DNA of 47,497 nt. It comes from Roseburia sp. (lineage in GTDB: Bacteria; Bacillota; Clostridia; Lachnospirales; Lachnospiraceae). Both the position numbers and the translations under genes were made by a program. The stretch lies in the NCBI GenBank assembly GCA_023664685.1, contig JAMPFC010000013.1, forward strand, positions 1 through 47,497, given 5' to 3'. How positions within the stretch are numbered: the stretch's first letter is position 1; each line of letters begins with the position of its first letter. Positions 26,983-35,552 of the stretch are shown one piece after another. The notes under the pieces were generated by a model. That model searched no databases and was not told where the DNA came from. It saw only the letters and a list, made by a program, of their open reading frames with translations.

Positions 26983-27945
26983 CTATAACTTAGACATTAG
27001 TACCTCATTTGTTCCATGTAGATAATATTCTCCAAATCCGGCCGGAATAAACAAACTATCCCCCGCCGAAAAGTCATATCTCTTTCCCTTATGTTCCAGA
27101 TAACCGTTTCCTCTTGTGACCAGAAGCGAGTGGAACGTACTCCTGTCACACCAGAATTTTATTTTCCCATTGTTTATCCGGATCCTCAGTACGCTAAAAT
27201 ATTGGCACTCAAACAATCTCCGGAGTGTCCCGGCTTTTAAGCATACTTCGTTATTGTCAAACACCTGTGAGGGAACGACAGGCGTCCGGTCGATGACATC
27301 GATTGCCCGCTCCACATGAAGCTCCCGGTAATTTCCATCCTTATCCTTTCTGAGATAATCATAGACCCGGAACGTCGTGTTGGAATTTTGCTGGATTTCG
27401 GCGATGACCGCTCCTGCTCCGATCGCATGGATTGTACCCGGATGGATAAAAAATACATCCCCCGCATGAATCTCCACTTTATTCAAAACGTCACAGACCG
27501 AGCCATCCTTTATCCTCTCTTCCAATTCTTCCTTTGACACCTTTCGATTCAGTCCATAATATAAGAATGCCCGGGGCTTTGCCGAGATCACATACCACAT
27601 CTCCGCCTTTCCTTCCTCCCCGGCCTCCTTTAACGCCGTATCATCCGAGGGATGTACCTGAATGGACAGATTCTCCCTTGCATCGATAAACTTGATCAGG
27701 ATCGGAAACTTATCAGCCGGTCGGTACTCTGGTGATACAAACTGTGGATTTTCCACCAGTATGTCCCCAAGACGCTGTCCCTTATATCTTCCATTTTTTA
27801 TGATATTTTCCCCATCGGGATGGCAGCACAACTCCCAACTCTCCGCAGTACAGGCGCCATCTCCGGCTTTTCCAAACAGGCGCTCGAGTTCATATCCGCC
27901 CCAAAGATAGTCCTTATACACAGGCGACAGTTTCATTGGATACAT
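26983..27945 (-). CDS. manA: Mannose-6-phosphate isomerase, class I
   Basis: Zinc enzyme interconverting fructose-6-phosphate and mannose-6-phosphate. It has 320 residues, the short Gram-positive form. Likely zinc ligands are Gln96 and His98 (SIQVHPSD), Glu115 (AEMWYV) and His173 (HPGTIHAIG). YLWGGYEL and AESWELCCHPDG are at the N-terminus. AAGGT lies about 9 bases before the ATG. It feeds mannose-6-phosphate into the GDP-D-rhamnose route through the phosphohexomutase at 21064-22746 and manC. Confidence 0.95.
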   Translation of the reverse strand: MYPMKLSPVYKDYLWGGYELERLFGKAGDGACTAESWELCCHPDGENIIKNGRYKGQRLGDILVENPQFVSPEYRPADKFPILIKFIDARENLSIQVHPSDDTALKEAGEEGKAEMWYVISAKPRAFLYYGLNRKVSKEELEERIKDGSVCDVLNKVEIHAGDVFFIHPGTIHAIGAGAVIAEIQQNSNTTFRVYDYLRKDKDGNYRELHVERAIDVIDRTPVVPSQVFDNNEVCLKAGTLRRLFECQYFSVLRIRINNGKIKFWCDRSTFHSLLVTRGNGYLEHKGKRYDFSAGDSLFIPAGFGEYYLHGTNEVLMSKL

Positions 27946-27959
27946 ATATATTTACCTTC

Positions 27960-28670
27960 CTAACGTTTTCCAAACATCCGGACAAATGTAAGCTTACAAA
28001 GTGTTTTGATATAACTCATGATAAAGGGAAGCAGACGTCTCTTGGATTCCCCATAGATCCGTTTGTCAAACTCGATCGGAACCTCCCCGATCTTCAGCTT
28101 TTTATCGGTTTTATTCAGGCGCAGAAGCAAAAGCACCTCCTGCAATACGTCATAATTGTGACAGGTAAGGGATACCTTTTTTAACTGCGCTGTCTCATAC
28201 ATACGGTAGTCCGTGGAAATATCCTTTGCCTTGATTCCAAGAAACAGACGGAACATCCCATTTAAAATATGCGACATCACGATCGAACTTTTGGCATCGT
28301 TTGTCTTTCCGCCCTCCACATAGCGGGAGCCGATGACTACATCACAGTTCTCTTTTACGAATTTTTCGTAAAGATCCGGAATATATTTGGGGTTATGTGA
28401 CCCGTCACTGTCCAGAATGAGGAATTTATCCATAGACGCATACTTGATCCCAGTCTTAAATGCCCCGGCAAAAGCCGGTTCTTCCTGATTGATATATTTA
28501 GCACCGTATTCCTCGCATACACCTTCGGTATTGTCAAGAGGCTCTGCGGTGTCAATCACAAGAATTTCAAATTCTTCTCCTGTCTTTTTTACATTATCGA
28601 TAATCTGTGGCAATAACACTCTTAAGTTCTCTTCTTCCTTGTATGCCAACAGAACTACGCTGATTCCCAT
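27960..28670 (-). CDS. DPM1-like family 2 glycosyltransferase
   Basis: A 236-residue GT2 enzyme resembling polyprenyl-phosphate mannosyltransferases (DPM1 group). ISVVLLAYKEEENL is at the start, VIDTAEP follows, the metal motif is LILDSDGSHNP in place of the usual DADLQHP, and the rest is VIGSRYVEGG and STDYRMYE. There is no C-terminal membrane pair, unlike CsbB/GtrB. It heads the GDP-sugar gene set, so it may load mannose or D-rhamnose onto undecaprenyl phosphate; this is inference. GGAGG precedes the ATG at 28670; the six upstream codons were rejected. Confidence 0.87.
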   Translation of the reverse strand: MGISVVLLAYKEEENLRVLLPQIIDNVKKTGEEFEILVIDTAEPLDNTEGVCEEYGAKYINQEEPAFAGAFKTGIKYASMDKFLILDSDGSHNPKYIPDLYEKFVKENCDVVIGSRYVEGGKTNDAKSSIVMSHILNGMFRLFLGIKAKDISTDYRMYETAQLKKVSLTCHNYDVLQEVLLLLRLNKTDKKLKIGEVPIEFDKRIYGESKRRLLPFIMSYIKTLCKLTFVRMFGKR

Positions 28671-28709
28671 TGTTAACCTCCATTTCACTCCTTCGGAGCC
28701 TACATTCCT

Positions 28710-28734
28710 GCATAAGCATTCACTTGGCTTATGC
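28710..28734 (-). promoter_or_regulatory. Palindrome at the start of the GT2-manA-manC transcript
   Basis: A perfect 8-bp inverted repeat (GCATAAGC/GCTTATGC, nine-base loop) lies directly after the -10 match at 28739-28744, at the expected transcription start. Position and symmetry suit an operator or a 5'-end stabilising hairpin. Confidence 0.45.
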
Positions 28735-28738
28735 GTTC

Positions 28739-28767
28739 ATTTTACCACATATTCCCTTATTTGAAAA
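28739..28767 (-). promoter_or_regulatory. Probable promoter of the GDP-rhamnose unit
   Basis: On the minus strand TTTTCA is separated by 17 bases from TAAAAT preceded by TGTGG. It lies about 70 bases before the GT2 start, in a 113-base gap after gtrA. Confidence 0.5.
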
Positions 28768-28783
28768 GAGTTTTCTAGGCTTT

Positions 28784-29338
28784 CTATTCATCCTTCCCAT
28801 TATCTGACTTAAATGCCCACAGCTTATTCATAAAGAAATTGATCGGTATCGCAATGACCAGACTGATCAGCGGAGCAACCAGTTCGGAGATTCCACACAC
28901 CCCAACCCAGACAAATGCCAGCACGTTATTGAGGATGATCCCGGTAAAACCATACGAGAGATAGCTCTTAAACAATGCCTTTCCAAAACTCCTGCTCTGT
29001 CCTTCCTCCAATGTAAAAACAAACTTATTGTTGAGCAGGAAAGAGACAAATACACTTATGATAAATGCGATGATATTTGCCACATAAACGGCAACCGGAG
29101 TTGATAAAAACTCAAACTGCAAAAGCCCCGCCCCCCGAAAACTCAAAAGGCAGATCAGATTGATCGCATAGGAAAAGACAGTATTCCATACGCCGACAAG
29201 CCCAAATTTCACAAACTGCAGCAACGATTCCCACTGCTCTTCACTAAAATCAATTTTACAAACCTCAAAGATCAGTCCAAAAACTGCCCTGACGATCGTT
29301 TCAATCATATTCCATAGTTTCGTACTAATTCCATTCAT
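28784..29338 (-). CDS. GtrA-family membrane protein (putative Und-P-sugar flippase)
   Basis: A 184-residue member of the GtrA family (PF04138), thought to move undecaprenyl-phosphate-linked sugars across the membrane. Four hydrophobic spans lie at about 42-66, 75-102, 117-140 and 150-172. Family features are QFVKFGLVGVWNT at the first span, FLLNNKFVF after the second and NFFMNKLWAF at the end. It follows the CsbB/GtrB-like transferase after 54 bases, the usual pairing in three-component glycosylation systems whose third part is a YfhO or other GT-C protein. Confidence 0.9.
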   Translation of the reverse strand: MNGISTKLWNMIETIVRAVFGLIFEVCKIDFSEEQWESLLQFVKFGLVGVWNTVFSYAINLICLLSFRGAGLLQFEFLSTPVAVYVANIIAFIISVFVSFLLNNKFVFTLEEGQSRSFGKALFKSYLSYGFTGIILNNVLAFVWVGVCGISELVAPLISLVIAIPINFFMNKLWAFKSDNGKDE

Positions 29339-29392
29339 TTCTTTTCATCCTTTTTGTTCTTTGGTTAAGAGTATTTCCAAATTTTTCAAGCA

Positions 29393-30340
29393 CTATTCTT
29401 GTTCATCAAAATTGATCCGCTCCTCCTCGACAACAAGCGGGCGCCGGATAATCCTCGAGTTGATACTCATAATATACTCGCCCAACAATCCGATAAAGAA
29501 TAACTGAATCGAACCAAAAATGAAAATACCTAACAAAATCGGCGTCATACCCGCCACAAACCGATCCCAGAAGACAAGCTTCATCACCAGATACACGAGT
29601 GCCACTGCGATGCTGAGACCGGACAGGATGAACCCCATAATAGTTGCGATACGCATTCCTACTTTTGTGTAAGAAGTAAAACTGAGCATCGCCGCATCAT
29701 ACAGGCTGTACCAGTTATTATGGGTCTTCCCTGCGCGTCGTTTTTCCTGCTCATACTCAATGTCCTTGCGCTTAAAACCAAGCTCTGCCACGATCCCCCG
29801 CAGAAATGGCATCGGATCATCCAGTTCCCGCAAAACATCCAAAAAATCCTTATCATACAAACCAAACCCGGTGAAATGCTCAATCTGCTCCACACTGGAC
29901 ATCTTACGGATCAATTTATAATAACAGCTTCGCAGGAAATACATGATCTTATTTTCTTTACTTGTAGATTTGATCCCGATCACGATCTTGTAACCCTTTT
30001 CCCACTCATGTACAAACTGAGTAATCATAGAAACTGGATCCTGAAAATCTGCGCATAGCAAAACCGTACAATCCCCCGTGGTTTGTAAAAGACCATAAAA
30101 TGGGGAATTGAATTGTCCAAAGTTTTTTGCATTTAATATTGCTTTGATTTTTTGATTTTTCTCGCACAATTCCCGCAATCTACTTCTGGTCATATCTGTA
30201 GAATCATTATCGATAAAAAGAATCTCATAATCATACTGAGGAAGGTTCGTTGTGATTTCATTGATCACAGCTTCTGCAATCGGTACTACGTTTTCCTCTT
30301 CATTAAACGTAGGTATCATGATACTTATTACTTTTTTCAT
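29393..30340 (-). CDS. CsbB/GtrB-type polyprenyl-phosphate glycosyltransferase
   Basis: A 315-residue GT2 enzyme with two C-terminal membrane spans at about 228-252 and 264-288. IMIPTFNEEENV is at the start, FIDNDSTD and the metal motif LLCADFQDP follow. The stretch EKRRAGKTHNNWYSLYDAA matches the substrate loop of CsbB/GtrB/ArnC. It loads a sugar onto undecaprenyl phosphate on the inner face of the membrane. Next to rfbFGH, the sugar may be the CDP-3,6-dideoxyhexose product; this is inference. AGGAGAG precedes the ATG at 30340, and 32 upstream in-frame codons were rejected. Confidence 0.9.
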   Translation of the reverse strand: MKKVISIMIPTFNEEENVVPIAEAVINEITTNLPQYDYEILFIDNDSTDMTRSRLRELCEKNQKIKAILNAKNFGQFNSPFYGLLQTTGDCTVLLCADFQDPVSMITQFVHEWEKGYKIVIGIKSTSKENKIMYFLRSCYYKLIRKMSSVEQIEHFTGFGLYDKDFLDVLRELDDPMPFLRGIVAELGFKRKDIEYEQEKRRAGKTHNNWYSLYDAAMLSFTSYTKVGMRIATIMGFILSGLSIAVALVYLVMKLVFWDRFVAGMTPILLGIFIFGSIQLFFIGLLGEYIMSINSRIIRRPLVVEEERINFDEQE

Positions 30341-30383
30341 CCCTATACTCTCCTGCCCGTCAAAATGGGCATCTATCAAAACT

Positions 30384-31724
30384 TTATTGTGCCAGTGCTT
30401 CTTTGATGACCTTCGCCATATAATCGATCTTCTCATCTGTCATTCCCGGATAGACACCGAGCCAGAATGTATCGTTCATAATACGATCTGTCACCTTCAG
30501 GTCGCCGACCACACGGTAGCCCTTTCCGGACGCGCGGAACTCATCAAAGCAAGGCTGCTTTACAATATTTCCGGCAAAGAGCATACGCGTCTGCACACCT
30601 TTATCCTCGATATACTGAACCAGTTTATTCTTATCCACACCTTCTTTACAGGTAATCAAGAAACCAAACCAACTCGGCTTTGAATCCTTACACGCTTCCG
30701 GAAGAATCAGCTTGTCCTCCACATCCGCAAGAGCCGCACGAAGCCGGTCAAAGTTGTGTCTTCTCTTTTCTACAAATGTAGGAAACTTAGCAAGCTGGGC
30801 GCATCCGATCGCCGCCTGCATATCCGTCGCCTTCAGATTGTATCCAAAATGGGAGTACACATATTTGTGGTCATAACCAAGCGGAAGTTCTCCATACTGC
30901 TTGTCAAAACGGTGTCCGCACATATTGTCACGGCCGGACGGACACACACAGTCACGGCCCCAGTCACGCAGGGAACGGACTGCCTTATGGATCAACGGGT
31001 TATCCGTATATACAGCGCCGCCCTCACCCATTGTCATATGATGCGGCGGATAAAAACTGGAGGTTCCCACATCACCGATCGTACCGGTAAATTTCTCCTC
31101 ACCGTTGATCGTGTATTTAGAACCAAGTGCATCGCAGTTATCCTCCACGAGCCACAGGTTATGCTTATCACAAAACTCTTTGATCGCACCAAGATCCCAC
31201 GGATTTCCAAGCGTGTGTGCGATCATGATCGCTTTCGTTTTATCGGAAAGGGCTTCCTCAAGCATGGAAGCATCCATATTGTACTGAGGTATCGTCATAT
31301 CGACAAATACAGGAACTGCCCCATACTGGATAATCGGTGCGATCGTCGTCGGGAATCCTGCTGCCACTGTGATCACTTCATCCCCCGGCAGGATCCTGCG
31401 GTCTCCCATCAGCGGAGACGTAAGCGCCATAAACGCAAGAAGGTTCGCCGAGGAACCGGAATTTACAAGGGAACAATGCTTTATCCCAAGATATTCTGCA
31501 AATTCTTTTTCAAACTGATCCGTATAACGACCAGAGGTAAGCCAAAATTCCAGTGAACTGTCCACCAGATTTACCATCTCCTCATGCCCATAATACCGGG
31601 ATGCATAAGGAATCCGGTCTCCCTCTTCAAAAGGCTTCTCCTGATTGTGGTATTTATCACAATACTCTTTCACCATCTCAAGAATATTTTCTCTCGCCTG
31701 CTCTTTACTCAGATTTTCAAACAT
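30384..31724 (-). CDS. rfbH: CDP-6-deoxy-4-keto-glucose 3-dehydrase (E1)
   Basis: PMP- and [2Fe-2S]-dependent dehydrase that removes the C3 hydroxyl in CDP-3,6-dideoxyhexose synthesis. It has 446 residues, the standard length. It has the aminotransferase fold of the DegT/DnrJ family, but the cofactor lysine is replaced by histidine in SSFYPPHHMTMGEGG (His228/His229). The iron-sulfur ligands are visible: Cys197 (VEDNCDALGS) and the CX1CX7C set Cys259, Cys261, Cys269. No gene for its partner reductase E3 (RfbI/AscD) is nearby, so electrons must come from elsewhere. A good AGAAAGGA site precedes the ATG. Confidence 0.95.
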   Translation of the reverse strand: MFENLSKEQARENILEMVKEYCDKYHNQEKPFEEGDRIPYASRYYGHEEMVNLVDSSLEFWLTSGRYTDQFEKEFAEYLGIKHCSLVNSGSSANLLAFMALTSPLMGDRRILPGDEVITVAAGFPTTIAPIIQYGAVPVFVDMTIPQYNMDASMLEEALSDKTKAIMIAHTLGNPWDLGAIKEFCDKHNLWLVEDNCDALGSKYTINGEEKFTGTIGDVGTSSFYPPHHMTMGEGGAVYTDNPLIHKAVRSLRDWGRDCVCPSGRDNMCGHRFDKQYGELPLGYDHKYVYSHFGYNLKATDMQAAIGCAQLAKFPTFVEKRRHNFDRLRAALADVEDKLILPEACKDSKPSWFGFLITCKEGVDKNKLVQYIEDKGVQTRMLFAGNIVKQPCFDEFRASGKGYRVVGDLKVTDRIMNDTFWLGVYPGMTDEKIDYMAKVIKEALAQ

Positions 31725-31754
31725 AGTATATTTCCTTTCTTTGTCAATTTTTTG

Positions 31755-32810
31755 TTATGATCTGGATACAAATTCCTGAATCTGACGATCCATGACCGCC
31801 GCGATATTTTCCCCGGCAAACCACGCTTTTGTCCACTCTACCGTCTTATCGAGCGCCTCTGCCACACTCCATCTCGGTTTCCAGCCAAATGTCGTCTTCA
31901 ACTTAGAGCAATCCAATTTCAAAAAGTTCGCCTCGTGGGGGCCTCCGTCATACTGGTTGATCCATTTAAGACCTTCTCCCCACCGCTCGGTAAACATGTC
32001 CACCAGATCTCCGGTCGTCACACAGTCCGTTTCATCCGGTCCCACATTATAGTATCCCTGCAGATCCGGATTCTCATACTGCTCTTTTACGATCATCAGA
32101 TAGGCGATCACCGGTTCAAGAACATGCTGATATGGCCTTGTGGAAAATGGATTCCGTATGATGATATCCCTCTTTTCCTTCGCTGCCCTGACGCAGTCCG
32201 GTATAATCCGGTCATTCGCAAAATCCCCGCCGCCGATGACATTCCCGGCTCTCGCTGTCGATACTGCAACCCTGCCATCCGTAAAAAAAGAATTTTTGTA
32301 GCTGTGTGTCACAAGTTCTGAGCAGGATTTACTGTTTGAGTATGGGTCATAACCATCTAGCGGTTCATTTTCCCGGTATCCCCACTCCCATTCTTTATTT
32401 TCATATACTTTATCGGTCGTGACATTCAGAAAACTTTTCACACATTCATTCTTCCTGACACATTCGCAAATATTTACCGTCCCCATGACATTCGTCTCAT
32501 ACGTATATACCGGCTCTTTGTACGAATCCCGAACGATCGGCTGCGCCGCCAGATGAAGCACGATCTCCGGCTGCGTCTCCAAAAAGACACGGGATAGTTT
32601 CTCAAGATCCCGGATATCTCCGATGACCGAATCCATCTTATCCTCAAGCTCTGCCATCCCAAACAGGTTCGGATCAGTCGGCGCCTCCAGTGAATACCCG
32701 GTCACCTCCGCTCCCGCACCAACAAGCGTCCGGCACATCCACGATCCCTTAAAACCGGTATGCCCTGTCACAAGTACTTTTTTTCCTTTAAAAAATGTTA
32801 AATCCATCAT
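31755..32810 (-). CDS. rfbG: CDP-glucose 4,6-dehydratase
   Basis: Converts CDP-glucose to CDP-4-keto-6-deoxyglucose. It has 351 residues. VTGHTGFKGSWMC near the N-terminus is the diagnostic cofactor loop of this subfamily, distinct from dTDP- and GDP-sugar dehydratases. HLAAQPIVRDSYKEPVYTYETNVMGT (general region) and VTTDKVYENKEWEWGYRENEPL follow, with a SNSKSCSE-type Y/SxxxK region and the FSTRPYQHVLEP motif. GAGG lies 6 bases before the ATG at 32810; an ATG one codon later is equally plausible. It follows rfbF after 38 bases. Confidence 0.95.
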   Translation of the reverse strand: MMDLTFFKGKKVLVTGHTGFKGSWMCRTLVGAGAEVTGYSLEAPTDPNLFGMAELEDKMDSVIGDIRDLEKLSRVFLETQPEIVLHLAAQPIVRDSYKEPVYTYETNVMGTVNICECVRKNECVKSFLNVTTDKVYENKEWEWGYRENEPLDGYDPYSNSKSCSELVTHSYKNSFFTDGRVAVSTARAGNVIGGGDFANDRIIPDCVRAAKEKRDIIIRNPFSTRPYQHVLEPVIAYLMIVKEQYENPDLQGYYNVGPDETDCVTTGDLVDMFTERWGEGLKWINQYDGGPHEANFLKLDCSKLKTTFGWKPRWSVAEALDKTVEWTKAWFAGENIAAVMDRQIQEFVSRS

Positions 32811-32848
32811 ATGCATCCTCATTTCCAACTCTGATGATTTTGAAAAGA

Positions 32849-33625
32849 TCAGTCCCAGACTTTCCACGGGGCATTCCCCTCAGCCCACATCTCTTCCAGT
32901 TTGACCTTATCCCTCTGTGTATCCATACATTTCCAGAAGCCATCGTGCTTTCTTGCAACAAGCTGTCCCTCTTTGACAAGCCGCTCTAGCGGTTCTTTCT
33001 CAAACACCGTAGAATCCCCCTCGATATAGTCAAAGATCGCCGGTTCAAGCACCAGAAAACCAATGTTGATCACATCACCATCCGAATTTGATTTTTCACG
33101 AAATGCGGTCACTTTTCCCTCCTTGTCCACATCAAGGACACCGAACTGTTGTCCCACATTATAAGAACTCATTGTAGCGATCTTTCCATGCGATTTATGA
33201 AATTCAATCAAATCTTTTATATTGATATTGCTGACACCGTCTCCATAAGTAAGAAGAAATGCCTCATCCCCCACATATTTTTTGATCCGCTTGACACGAC
33301 CGCCTGTCATCGTATTCAGTCCCGTATCCACAATCGTAACCTTCCACGGTTCTGCGATATTGTTGTGGACGATCATCTCGCCGCCTTTCGAATAGTCAAA
33401 GGTAATGTCGCTGTTGTGCAGATAATAATCGGCAAACCACTCCTTGATCACATGCTGCTTATATCCCGCACAGATGATAAACTCATTGATTCCGTAATAA
33501 GAATATTCTTTCATGATGTGCCACAAGATCGGTTTTCCCCCGATCTCGATCATCGGTTTTGGCTTAAACGCACTCTCCTCGCTGATCCTTGTTCCAAATC
33601 CACCTGCCAGTAATACTGCTTTCAT
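32849..33625 (-). CDS. rfbF: Glucose-1-phosphate cytidylyltransferase
   Basis: Makes CDP-glucose, the first committed step to CDP-3,6-dideoxyhexoses. It has 258 residues, the standard length. LAGGFGTRISEES at 6-18 and KPKPMIEIGGKPILWHIM are the diagnostic N-terminal motifs; YGDGVSNI, EPLERLVKEG and FWKCMDTQRDK follow. GGAGG with a 7-base spacing sets the ATG at 33625; 25 upstream codons were rejected. It lies 19 bases after the membrane protein gene that opens this unit. Confidence 0.96.
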   Translation of the reverse strand: MKAVLLAGGFGTRISEESAFKPKPMIEIGGKPILWHIMKEYSYYGINEFIICAGYKQHVIKEWFADYYLHNSDITFDYSKGGEMIVHNNIAEPWKVTIVDTGLNTMTGGRVKRIKKYVGDEAFLLTYGDGVSNINIKDLIEFHKSHGKIATMSSYNVGQQFGVLDVDKEGKVTAFREKSNSDGDVINIGFLVLEPAIFDYIEGDSTVFEKEPLERLVKEGQLVARKHDGFWKCMDTQRDKVKLEEMWAEGNAPWKVWD

Positions 33626-33644
33626 CCCTTTACCTCCTTTGACT

Positions 33645-35405
33645 TTAAAATTTCCAAAAATACAAATCACTGTTTTGACTACATATCGGCTCATGACCAA
33701 GACATTCGTTCAATGAAGCATATAATCCGCTAAATTCCTCCTCACTATATGCCCGTCGGTCTACGTAGAGACCTGCAAATCCCTCTTCTTTCAAAGTCCG
33801 AATCATTTCTGAACTCTCCATTCCACTAATCAACTGATTCCATTCATCGCCCTTTCTTCCTTTACCTCCGCCATAACTCCAACGAAGTGTATCCGAATAC
33901 AGAAAACCTGTCAATAAATGGTAATCGTGCATGTCGTAACGTGTTCCGCCTTCCGGATACGGATGATATGGCAGTTGATAAATCATTGCACCCTCAGGAA
34001 GTTGATTTTCAATTCTCCGAATAAACTCTCGGTCCGAATCTTTTTGAATATAAAGTATTGCAGAATCTTTTATTACATCTTCCGGTATTTGATCCCTTAA
34101 CCCAACCACAACCAAACCAATAAAAACAATATAACCAACCGCTTTTAATTTCTTAAATCGTATGAACTTATGTTTCACAAACTTTGTCATCAGAATACAA
34201 AATGCCGCAATCCCTATAAACCCAAGAAAAATAGAAATACGGTTTACTGCACGAATAAGTCCGGTAACAAAATTGGCAAAAATACTGCTAAAACCGCCCA
34301 TTGTTGCAAAAAGTACAGCAAAGAGATTTAACTCCATCAAAAGCCGAACAAGATTTTTCTTATAATCCTCATTTTTCTTCCAGTTATAAAAAACCGCAAA
34401 CAACAGCAAAAGAAAACCGGCACCCGCCACAAAACCAAGATATGACATATGTGCTTCTGTAAAAGGAAAGCTATTATAATATTGTTCATGGAAATCCCGC
34501 AATTTATCAATCCCATAATCCTTATAAGGTACCAAAAGCTGTACAATCTTCAACGCATATGTCTCCGAATCGCCTACAGTTCTCATCGTCAACTGAAAAC
34601 CATTTTTAATCTGATAAAACAAACTTGGCAACAAAGCAATCAGCAAAAAAAGAACAATACTCATGATCATAGAAAGCATTTTTGCTAACGGCTGCCACTT
34701 TTTCTCCTTGATCGCCTTTGAAACACCTGTAATCCCTAAAAACATACACGTAAAAAACGGATAATATGCAATTCCATTATTTGCAATGAGCAATGCAAAT
34801 AAAATCACAAGATAATTTTTCTTGTACCGAAAAAATCCCTTTCCAAAGGAAAGCAGCTGATCATCTTGCCACAACCATACACATAATAGAATCGAAAGAG
34901 GAACAAATTCATAAGCACCTAACGAAAAATGATTTACTAGCCTAGTAAAATGATAGTACATAAAATCAAATACGACTGCCCCAAATACGGCGATATCATT
35001 TCGGACTCCCATCTGTCGTAAAGCATAATAAGCAGTCATTGCAATCAGGAAAAAAAGAAAAAAACTCGTCAGATTTATAATAAGTACTGGATCATTCGTA
35101 AAAAAACTAAATACCTTCATGATCACAACATCTGCATTTTCTAGGGAATCCGGCATGAAATCATAATATTTAGCACCAAATGGAGCTCCTAGCCGATCCG
35201 TCTCAAAAACCCATCCCGATCCCTCTGTTAACATTTTTGCATTCTTATACGCCAAGAACTCATCATTCCCATAATATTGTATCGGCATGGATATATGATA
35301 TTCACCACAGAAATCAAACGATAAAAATATTGTAACAAAAACAATAAAAAACAGGCAAAGTACAGAAATCCCTTCTTTCCTATACCTTTTTAACACACTA
35401 TGCAT
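33645..35405 (-). CDS. GT-C-like polytopic membrane protein
   Basis: A 586-residue membrane protein with about 11-12 spans up to roughly residue 465 and a soluble C-terminal part of about 120 residues containing YRLPYHPYPEG-like loops (IYQLPYHPYPEGGTRYD) and a closing QNSDLYFWKF. The first external loop holds acidic residues (YYGNDEFLAYKNA), as in GT-C glycosyltransferases that use polyprenyl-phosphate sugars. I cannot assign a named family with confidence. It is the first gene behind a near-perfect promoter and ahead of rfbFGH. The region is clearly AT-rich. The start ATG at 35405 follows AAAGGGG; a GTG one codon earlier is also possible. Confidence 0.78.
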   Translation of the reverse strand: MHSVLKRYRKEGISVLCLFFIVFVTIFLSFDFCGEYHISMPIQYYGNDEFLAYKNAKMLTEGSGWVFETDRLGAPFGAKYYDFMPDSLENADVVIMKVFSFFTNDPVLIINLTSFFLFFLIAMTAYYALRQMGVRNDIAVFGAVVFDFMYYHFTRLVNHFSLGAYEFVPLSILLCVWLWQDDQLLSFGKGFFRYKKNYLVILFALLIANNGIAYYPFFTCMFLGITGVSKAIKEKKWQPLAKMLSMIMSIVLFLLIALLPSLFYQIKNGFQLTMRTVGDSETYALKIVQLLVPYKDYGIDKLRDFHEQYYNSFPFTEAHMSYLGFVAGAGFLLLLFAVFYNWKKNEDYKKNLVRLLMELNLFAVLFATMGGFSSIFANFVTGLIRAVNRISIFLGFIGIAAFCILMTKFVKHKFIRFKKLKAVGYIVFIGLVVVGLRDQIPEDVIKDSAILYIQKDSDREFIRRIENQLPEGAMIYQLPYHPYPEGGTRYDMHDYHLLTGFLYSDTLRWSYGGGKGRKGDEWNQLISGMESSEMIRTLKEEGFAGLYVDRRAYSEEEFSGLYASLNECLGHEPICSQNSDLYFWKF

Positions 35406-35447
35406 CACTTTCCCCTTTCAATAGCACCATGCATGTACACTTTAGTT

Positions 35448-35476
35448 AGTATAATTGAAATTTGTCTGGTTGTCAA
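35448..35476 (-). promoter_or_regulatory. Near-consensus promoter of the rfb unit
   Basis: On the minus strand a perfect TTGACA is separated by exactly 17 bases from TATACT, about 42 bases upstream of the membrane protein start at 35405. It directly follows the terminator of the previous unit. Confidence 0.8.
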
Positions 35477-35503
35477 CCAATTCCACGACAAACGCATGAA
35501 TTT

Positions 35504-35537
35504 TAAAAAGGCAGATAACATTCACGGTTATCTACCC
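35504..35537 (-). terminator. Rho-independent terminator of the upstream membrane-protein unit
   Basis: On the minus strand GGTAGATAAC pairs with GTTATCTGCC (one G-T pair) around a seven-base loop, followed directly by TTTTT. It lies 16 bases after the stop at 35553. Confidence 0.82.
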
Positions 35538-35552
35538 TTAAACTATTATGCT

